In this document: positions 49,243 to 54,694 of the stretch, piece by piece | Layout of the letters: every line of letters starts with the position of its first letter | Position numbering within the stretch: the stretch's first letter is position 1 | Assembly (NCBI GenBank): GCA_964633825.1 | Contig: CAZWHE010000005.1 | Location: 1 to 54,694 of the forward strand | DNA length: 54,694 bases | Source: CAZWHE01 sp964633825 | Lineage (GTDB): Bacteria > Planctomycetota > B15-G4 > CAYZWU01 | Direction: 5' to 3' | The notes under the pieces: generated by a model | Database searches by the model: none | Seen by the model: only the letters and a program-made list of their open reading frames with translations | Told to the model about the DNA's origin: nothing | Program-made: the position numbers and the translations under genes

Positions 49243-51807
49243 ATGAAGAGATTCTTCCTCTTCCTTATATTGTTTTCCTTCGGCATCCTTGTGCTGACTT
49301 TCTTTCTGGAGTCCGAGGAGCCGCCGGCGGCGCAGGGTCCTCCGGTCTCGCCGGAACCTCAGGCTTCGCTAAATCCTCCAGCCGAACCGAAAGCACCCCG
49401 GGATTCCATTGTCGAAGAAATTTCGCCGGCCGAAAAAGTGAGCTCCATTGAGAACCTGATTCTGCCGGTCAGGGAAACGATTGTCCGCGAAAACGCTCCA
49501 TCTGTCGAAGTGCTCGTGGCCCGCATACATATCGGCTACATAGAAAAATTCGAAGACTCGAACGAAGCCCGGGGCAAAAACATTTCCTTTGTCTTGTACG
49601 ACAAAACACCCGAAGAAAAACCCGTAGCGCGGGGAACGGCCGACGGTGCGACTCTTTTCTCCACGGGCGACACGGACATGCCCCTTCTCAAGTCGGAGTT
49701 CAGTCGCGATTTCATTCTACGCGGCAATGTCATTGTCAATGTCCTGAATGAAAAGGGTGAAGCAGGGGATCTCACGGTGCTCGCAGACTGCCTCGTCATC
49801 GAAAAAGGAGTTGTCCGCTCTCTTCATCATGGAAAGCCCGACTTGCCCGTTCGTATCACGATGAGCGGCCTCGAGATATCGGGCTGGGAGATGATTCTGG
49901 TTCCCGATAAACAAACAATCTCTTTCCAAAAAGGCGCACGGATCTCGGGAAAGAGTTTCAGGATTCCGTCTTTTCTCCCCGGCGGGTCCTTCCTCTCCGG
50001 CGAAACCCTAACCGTTGATGAAACGCATCCGTCCGAGAAAAACGAGGGTTCAGAAAGAGACCAACCGCTGCTGACAATCGAATGCCTCGGCCCGTTCCGT
50101 TTCAAGGGAGAGCCGGCTGAAACCGGCGCTTCCCTGGGCCTCGGCGTGCTTTCCTTCCGGGGTGGAGTTACGGCCACACGGGGTGATTCCGCCCTTTTCT
50201 GTGAGAATCTTTTTCTTTTCCTCGAAAAGGACGGCGCCGGGAGACTTCAGCCCGTTTCGTTAAGAGCCGATGCAATTCCTATTGCCGGAGCAATTCCTAT
50301 TGCCGGAGTCGTCCGCGTCCTCTCCCGCTCCGGAACGGTGAACTGCCGGGAAATCTATTGGAACCGGAACAATGAAGGCACGGAGACGCGCTTCCTCGGC
50401 AACCCCGTTGTCGACAACCTCGCCTTACCTTCGATCGCCGGAGGAGACAGCTCAAAATCCGGTGATTTCGGCCGCGAGGCCGGCGATTTGTTCCGGCTCA
50501 CCGCCCGGAACGAAATCCTCCTTGCCGTCAAAACCAAAACCGAGAAAGAAAAGGGGGGTATGACCATCCGCATGCTCGGCGAGGGGCGGCTCGCACAGCG
50601 CGAGGAAGATTCCGCCAAGGCCGAGGGTGGGGATTCTCCGGGAGGTCTTCTTGTTGAAGGAGAAGACATCCTCCTGGACCTGACGACGGCCGCTCCTTCC
50701 GGCGCCCAACCCGATGCGGCGGAAAAAAAACCTCCCCACAAGATCGAAACGCTTCGCATAACGGGCGGTGCTCGGATTCGTATGGGAGGGCTTTTCGAGG
50801 CGGATGAAATTACACTCTCTCTCAAGCCCGGCCCCGGTGCTTTCGGCCGCGGGGCCGACGGCTTCGTTCGCAACATTACATTGCGCGGAAAAGGAAAACT
50901 ATGCCGCGAAGGGCTTTCTCTCTACTCTGAAGAAATTTTCATCAAGACGATACCCGGCCTCGTCACGGAAATCACTGCCAACGGAGGGTTCTCCATGACC
51001 CTTCCGTTGGATAGCTTCAACAAGAAAGCCGGGGCTTTCTCCGGAGAGGTCACTGCTCGAGGCCAGGAGAAAATTCGCCTCTGTCTGTCGGAGCAGGAAG
51101 GCGAAGCCTCGATTCCGGGTGTCGAGCCGAAGAGGAACATGCAAATCTTCGGGCCATACCGGATCGAGATCCTGCCATCCGGGACGACGGAAAATGCGGG
51201 CAATGGAGACAGAATCTTTCTGAGCGGCAGCGAACATTTCCAGATGGGAACTTCTCCCACGGAAGAGACATTCCTGATCATCCTGGTCATGGCCGGCCGG
51301 GTTCACGCCGACCTCGTCGGCCCTGCGGCAGAAGCCGTCGGCGGAGGCTTGAAAAAGAACCAGCAAAAAAAGGCAACCCTCGACTGCCAACAGGCCGAAA
51401 TCCACCTCGTTCCCGCCGCGCCGCCCGCGGCATCCCCGCCTCAATCCGGGCGGTCCGGGTTGGCGTTGACGCCGAAGCGCCCTTCTTTTTCCGGGGGTCC
51501 GGTCAAAAAAGTTTTCGCCCTTCATTCGGTGCGGCTTTGTTATGGAAACTCTGCGGTCATGTGCAATTCCCTCGATTGGAATCTTCCCGATGATTTGTTG
51601 ATCGCAGAAGGCGCTTCGGGAGATGAAAAGGAAGAGGGATTAGCCGTTGTCGAAATGAACGAGGTCATCAAGGTGTCGGGGCGTAAAATTCTTTTGCGTC
51701 CGGAAAAAGAGGACGTGACCATTATCAAGCCTCTCGCTATCTTCGGCAGCACCGCTTCTTCAAGCGGCACAGATAAAAAAAAGAAATCAACCGGAGGCGG
51801 GCCCTGA
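49243..51807 (+). CDS. Long LptC/LptA-like envelope protein
   Basis: Predicted 854 aa. An N-terminal membrane anchor (FFLFLILFSFGILVLTFFL, about 4-22) is followed by a Pro-rich linker and then beta-rich segments. Residues about 75-260 resemble LptC (FVLYDKTPEEKPVARGTADG; LRGNVIVNVLN; VLADCLVIEKG). Later parts have OstA-like runs such as ITLRGKGKLCREGLSLYSEE, with low-complexity linkers between. The length far exceeds LptC (about 190) or LptA (about 180), so it may be a fused bridge with several jelly-roll units. Its place between kdsD and lptD supports LPS transport. The Shine-Dalgarno is weak. It contains a perfect 18-bp duplication at 50272. Confidence 0.7.
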   Translation: MKRFFLFLILFSFGILVLTFFLESEEPPAAQGPPVSPEPQASLNPPAEPKAPRDSIVEEISPAEKVSSIENLILPVRETIVRENAPSVEVLVARIHIGYIEKFEDSNEARGKNISFVLYDKTPEEKPVARGTADGATLFSTGDTDMPLLKSEFSRDFILRGNVIVNVLNEKGEAGDLTVLADCLVIEKGVVRSLHHGKPDLPVRITMSGLEISGWEMILVPDKQTISFQKGARISGKSFRIPSFLPGGSFLSGETLTVDETHPSEKNEGSERDQPLLTIECLGPFRFKGEPAETGASLGLGVLSFRGGVTATRGDSALFCENLFLFLEKDGAGRLQPVSLRADAIPIAGAIPIAGVVRVLSRSGTVNCREIYWNRNNEGTETRFLGNPVVDNLALPSIAGGDSSKSGDFGREAGDLFRLTARNEILLAVKTKTEKEKGGMTIRMLGEGRLAQREEDSAKAEGGDSPGGLLVEGEDILLDLTTAAPSGAQPDAAEKKPPHKIETLRITGGARIRMGGLFEADEITLSLKPGPGAFGRGADGFVRNITLRGKGKLCREGLSLYSEEIFIKTIPGLVTEITANGGFSMTLPLDSFNKKAGAFSGEVTARGQEKIRLCLSEQEGEASIPGVEPKRNMQIFGPYRIEILPSGTTENAGNGDRIFLSGSEHFQMGTSPTEETFLIILVMAGRVHADLVGPAAEAVGGGLKKNQQKKATLDCQQAEIHLVPAAPPAASPPQSGRSGLALTPKRPSFSGGPVKKVFALHSVRLCYGNSAVMCNSLDWNLPDDLLIAEGASGDEKEEGLAVVEMNEVIKVSGRKILLRPEKEDVTIIKPLAIFGSTASSSGTDKKKKSTGGGP
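50272..50307 (+). repeat. Perfect 18-bp tandem duplication in the LptC/LptA-like gene
   Basis: GCAATTCCTATTGCCGGA is repeated exactly (50272-50289, 50290-50307), adding AIPIAG to the protein. The duplicate is in frame. Confidence 0.88.
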
Positions 51808-51827
51808 AACATCAGAGGACACGAGCG

Positions 51828-54251
51828 TTGATCCCCTTGATCCTTCCGGTGTTTTTTGCCTCCGCCGCATTCCCCGCAGCCTTTTGTCAGGAAGAAATTT
51901 CCACAACGCCCGTTCAGGCCGAAAAGCGCGGCGTCTCCAAAATCGCAGTTCTGAGCGCCGGGACAAAAGCCCACTCTTTTGTAGAAGGCGATCACCGCGT
52001 CGTCCTCTTTCTCGGCGGCGTGCATCTCTCTTTCGAAGAGACAGAGCTTTGGGCCGATAACGTCGTTCTCTGGTGCGACCGGTCGACAACCGACCCGAAA
52101 AAGCTTTTTGAAAGCGACAATGATTTTCGGTTCGGCCTCGCTCTCCCGGACGGGGAAAAAACAACGGTTCATGAGAAACCGCCTCGGCAAAGCTCAACGA
52201 GGAAGAAGGATTTCCTGACCGCTCTTCAGGGCTCGTTCTCGGAAATCTACGCCGAGGGAAACATCCGCATGATCAACGGCCCGGAAACGACAACCGGGGC
52301 CTCTAAGATTTACTTTCATCTCACAGAAAACCGGGGTGTCATCATAGAAGCGGAGCTCCGCACGGAGATTTTATTCCGGGACAAGGGCAACCCGATCATC
52401 GTCCGCGCCGCCGAGATCCGGCAGGTCTGCGCCGATTATTCGATCGCTCGAGACGCCCAGGCTTCGACATGCACGTACGGCCGCCCCCACTATCATCTGC
52501 GCGCCAGTGAAATCTCGTTGAGCGGCAGCCGCGAAAGCGGCTTGGTTTCTACGCAAAATAATCGTTTCGACGCCGGCCCCGCGGCCCTGCCCCTTCCAGA
52601 TTTTTCCTTCGCCCTGGGTGAAGATTGGCCCATTCCATTGAAGAAATTTCGAATCATGAGATCTTCCAAGTTCGGAACGAGCTTCAAAGCGCTCCTCGGC
52701 GACGACATCAAAGAGAGCGGGAACGCCATTCACAAGGCGCTTGGCCTGGAAGAGCCGATTCACGGACGATGGTTCCTTGGCGTCGATCTTTACGGAAGGC
52801 GCGGTTTGGGAATCGGGCCCAAGATCGAGTACCTCTCTCCCGGCCTTTACACCGGTTATTTAAGGGGCTACTACATCAACGATCGCGCAAGCCGCGACCA
52901 CCGATCCGTCCCGATCGAGAACAAGGACCGCGCGTGGATCCAAACGAGAAACCGGCTTTTTCTCCCCGACTCATGGCTTCTCGACTTGGAGCTTTCGTAT
53001 ATCTCTGAAAAGCACATGCTGGAGGAATACTTCGAAAGCGAAGCAAAAACCGACAAGGGGCAGGAAACCCTGGCCTATATCCACAGGGCAAAGGGAAATC
53101 ATTTTCTCTCGCTGCTGACCAAGTTTCGGATCAACGACTTCGACACGGACACGGAGCGGTTGCCCGAAGCCCGCTGGTCCGTCTCCGCCGCCCCCGTTCT
53201 CGATAAAAAACACGGGCGGTTGAACACCGGGCTGCTCTCATTTCACAACATTTATTACAGACACGGTTTTTCGGCATCCGTTCTTAGACACCGCACCACG
53301 GACCAGGCGCCTGTCCCGCGCACAATGACAAGAGACAGAATCATACGCGAAGACTATCTCAGCATCCTGGAAGCGCCGTTTAACGTCGGGAGCCTGAGGA
53401 TCATGCCTTTCGCAGAGCAGAGGTTCTCCTTTTACGAAAAGACAAGAACCGACAGCCATGGCGCCTGGCGCGCCATTGCCGGGGCGGGTGTTTCGGCAAG
53501 CCTTCTCTTGAGCCGGCGGAGTGCGGCGGAGTGCGAGCTTCTCGGGATCGACGGCCTGCGCCAAATTCTCCAGCCCGCGCTGAGCTACAGGAACAGCACG
53601 ATGGGCGGCGCCGAACGCCGCGAGCTGTTCCGTTTCGACGAGGTTGACGACGCGACCGACAACGAGCTGATCACGTTTGATCTTAGGCAGCGCCTGCAGA
53701 CGCGCGACGGAAAGGGAGGGGTTCGCACCTTTTTCGAGGCCTTCTATTCCATTCCGGCATACCCCGACCTCGGCGAAAGCCCGAGAGGGAAGCGTTTCGG
53801 GAACATGAATTTCGATCTTCTCTGGGAGCCCGATCTGCCGTGGTCGTTCATGAAAAACATCTCGATAAACGAAGAAGGCGAATACAATCCATATGATAAC
53901 GACCTGGACGCAATCAACTCCCTGCTCATTCTCAATCCCGTTCCCGGATACCGTTTTCACCTTTCACACCGCAGGGTCAGAAGAACATATTCCTGGCTGA
54001 GCTGCGGCGTAACATATATCATGACTCCGCGCTGGGAGATTTCCCTGGATATTGCCCGGGACCTCGACAGAGACGAGTGGATGAGAGAAACTCTTGTGCT
54101 CAGGCGTCGCGCGCATCAGTGGATTTTCGAGTTCGAGGCTGACATTGACAGATCGGACCACAACCGCGGCATTTCGATTTCCGTAACGCCCCTCTCGCTT
54201 TTCGGAAAGAAATGGCGCGGCCGCTTCTATGACCCGCTTTACGGGAATTAA
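51828..54251 (+). CDS. lptD: LptD/OstA-like outer-membrane LPS-assembly protein
   Basis: Predicted 807 aa outer-membrane LPS translocon component. A hydrophobic leader (about 3-20, ending AFC) is followed by an OstA-like periplasmic domain (about 25-215: VVLFLGGVHLSFEETELWAD; GSFSEIYAEGNIRMINGPET). A long beta-barrel domain then runs to the end, with GLRQILQPALSYRN (about 580) matching a conserved LptD barrel segment. The start TTG 51828 is the only start codon before the leader; AGAGGACAC is about nine bases upstream. The leader lacks N-terminal Lys/Arg, so CTG 51804 or another upstream start cannot be excluded. It follows the LptC/LptA-like gene by 20 bases. Confidence 0.85.
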   Translation: MIPLILPVFFASAAFPAAFCQEEISTTPVQAEKRGVSKIAVLSAGTKAHSFVEGDHRVVLFLGGVHLSFEETELWADNVVLWCDRSTTDPKKLFESDNDFRFGLALPDGEKTTVHEKPPRQSSTRKKDFLTALQGSFSEIYAEGNIRMINGPETTTGASKIYFHLTENRGVIIEAELRTEILFRDKGNPIIVRAAEIRQVCADYSIARDAQASTCTYGRPHYHLRASEISLSGSRESGLVSTQNNRFDAGPAALPLPDFSFALGEDWPIPLKKFRIMRSSKFGTSFKALLGDDIKESGNAIHKALGLEEPIHGRWFLGVDLYGRRGLGIGPKIEYLSPGLYTGYLRGYYINDRASRDHRSVPIENKDRAWIQTRNRLFLPDSWLLDLELSYISEKHMLEEYFESEAKTDKGQETLAYIHRAKGNHFLSLLTKFRINDFDTDTERLPEARWSVSAAPVLDKKHGRLNTGLLSFHNIYYRHGFSASVLRHRTTDQAPVPRTMTRDRIIREDYLSILEAPFNVGSLRIMPFAEQRFSFYEKTRTDSHGAWRAIAGAGVSASLLLSRRSAAECELLGIDGLRQILQPALSYRNSTMGGAERRELFRFDEVDDATDNELITFDLRQRLQTRDGKGGVRTFFEAFYSIPAYPDLGESPRGKRFGNMNFDLLWEPDLPWSFMKNISINEEGEYNPYDNDLDAINSLLILNPVPGYRFHLSHRRVRRTYSWLSCGVTYIMTPRWEISLDIARDLDRDEWMRETLVLRRRAHQWIFEFEADIDRSDHNRGISISVTPLSLFGKKWRGRFYDPLYGN

Positions 54252-54264
54252 TTGGAACGAAGAG

Positions 54265-54636
54265 ATGTATCTGGCGCTGCTGAACCTTGGCTACATGGAA
54301 ATTCTTCTCATCCTCTTTGTTGCGATCCTGCTTTTCGGAGGAAGGCTGCCCGAGGTGGCGCGCACCGTAGGGCGCTGGTTCAACGAGCTCCGTTCCGGAC
54401 TCAATCGGATCAACAGGGATATCTATAATCCGCCGCCGCCGTCCATCCCGGAGAGAGATCCGGATCTGCACAAGCACGCTTGGCAAAATAATGTTTCTCC
54501 CCATATCTCTACGGCTGACTCCGCTGTTTCAGATATGGCGGAACAGGCCGCCAAAGATTCGGATACGAGCGAAGAGGCGTCCGGCGATCCGCCGGCTGAA
54601 AGCGATTTTCCTTCGGGTTCCGAGAAATCCAATTAA
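54265..54636 (+). CDS. tatA: TatA/TatB-family twin-arginine translocase subunit
   Basis: Predicted 123 aa single-span membrane protein. A short N-terminal hydrophobic helix (YMEILLILFVAILLFGGRLP, about 10-29) with the FG hinge is followed by an amphipathic helix (EVARTVGRWFNELRSGLNRI) and an acidic Ser/Pro-rich tail. This is the usual TatA/TatE or short TatB plan. ATG 54265 follows GGAACGAAGAG; the longer frame from 54229 would overlap lptD by 23 bases and adds unusual residues. TatB cannot be excluded. No tatC is visible in the window. Confidence 0.88.
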   Translation: MYLALLNLGYMEILLILFVAILLFGGRLPEVARTVGRWFNELRSGLNRINRDIYNPPPPSIPERDPDLHKHAWQNNVSPHISTADSAVSDMAEQAAKDSDTSEEASGDPPAESDFPSGSEKSN

Positions 54637-54656
54637 TCCGGATCTTTTCGCGAGTA

Positions 54657-54682
54657 GGTATCGGGAATTTATTCCCGATACC
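54657..54682. repeat. Perfect 26-bp palindrome after tatA
   Basis: GGTATCGGGAAT (54657-54668), a two-base centre (TT) and ATTCCCGATACC (54671-54682). It lies 20 bases after the tatA stop near the end of the window. No T-tract follows on the plus strand, so it is not a standard terminator. Its centre shares 13 bases with 48156-48168. Confidence 0.8.
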
Positions 54683-54694
54683 CGCAACGTAGTA

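Noticed and set aside
54657..54682. The palindrome after tatA as an intrinsic terminator
   Set aside because: The stem is only moderately GC-rich, its loop is too small, and no T-run follows on the plus strand. It is kept as a repeat of unknown role.

Overview
This 54.7 kb window comes from a GC-rich, diderm (Gram-negative-type) bacterium. An LPS-export block (arabinose-5-phosphate isomerase, an LptC/LptA-like protein, LptD), two tripartite RND efflux systems with outer-membrane channels and several signal-peptide or lipoprotein leaders show the outer membrane. A complete bacillithiol pathway (bshC, bshB1, bshA), a 2646-residue TPR/alpha-2-macroglobulin protein and an IleRS2-type isoleucyl-tRNA synthetase with a swapped HIGH motif argue against an ordinary proteobacterium. 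They suggest a lineage nearer the Acidobacteriota, Planctomycetota or FCB groups, or an uncultivated phylum. The sequence has no 16S gene, so the phylum stays open. No rRNA, tRNA, insertion sequence, integrase or CRISPR array was found.

Layout. (1) 1-13.85 kb is a heavy-metal resistance island. A minus-strand cusC-cusB-cusA set (cusA runs off the left edge) lies back to back with a plus-strand set made of a small Cys/His-rich secreted protein, czcC, czcB and czcA. The czcA reading frame is interrupted by one in-frame TAG. (2) 13.9-18.06 kb is a tight plus-strand operon: a SAM methyltransferase, bshC, bshB1 and bshA. The methyltransferase is a good candidate for making N-methyl-bacillithiol. 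(3) 18.2-30.0 kb, minus strand, holds an MBL-fold hydrolase, a secreted M14 carboxypeptidase, a secreted beta-propeller protein and the giant TPR/macroglobulin protein. (4) 30.3-31.3 kb, plus strand, is thioredoxin-rsmG. (5) 31.4-44.3 kb, minus strand, holds an aldehyde dehydrogenase, ileS, a very basic secreted repeat protein, a lipid-kinase-family protein, a membrane spermidine-synthase-like/TPR protein, dapF and an Eco57I-type adenine methylase. (6) 44.3-48.0 kb has a plus-strand AmmeMemoRadiSam-type radical SAM gene, then a minus-strand cluster scpA-fmt-TIM-barrel epimerase. (7) 48.2-54.6 kb, plus strand, is kdsD, a long LptC/LptA-like gene, lptD and a tatA-type gene.

Most gene pairs overlap by ATGA/GTGA or are a few bases apart, so transcription is probably operonic. 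Three convincing intrinsic terminators were seen (20.8, 32.86 and 36.19 kb).

The clearest pattern not explained by gene content is a set of short tandem duplications, 12 to 21 bp long and always a multiple of three, inside many unrelated coding regions. One related 21-mer occurs in two genes in different reading frames. Other points worth attention are the GVHH signature of IleRS, the methyltransferase-bsh operon, the TAG in czcA that also forms a perfect Shine-Dalgarno sequence, the internal duplication in the giant protein, and a zinc-ribbon-like frame beyond the aldehyde dehydrogenase stop.
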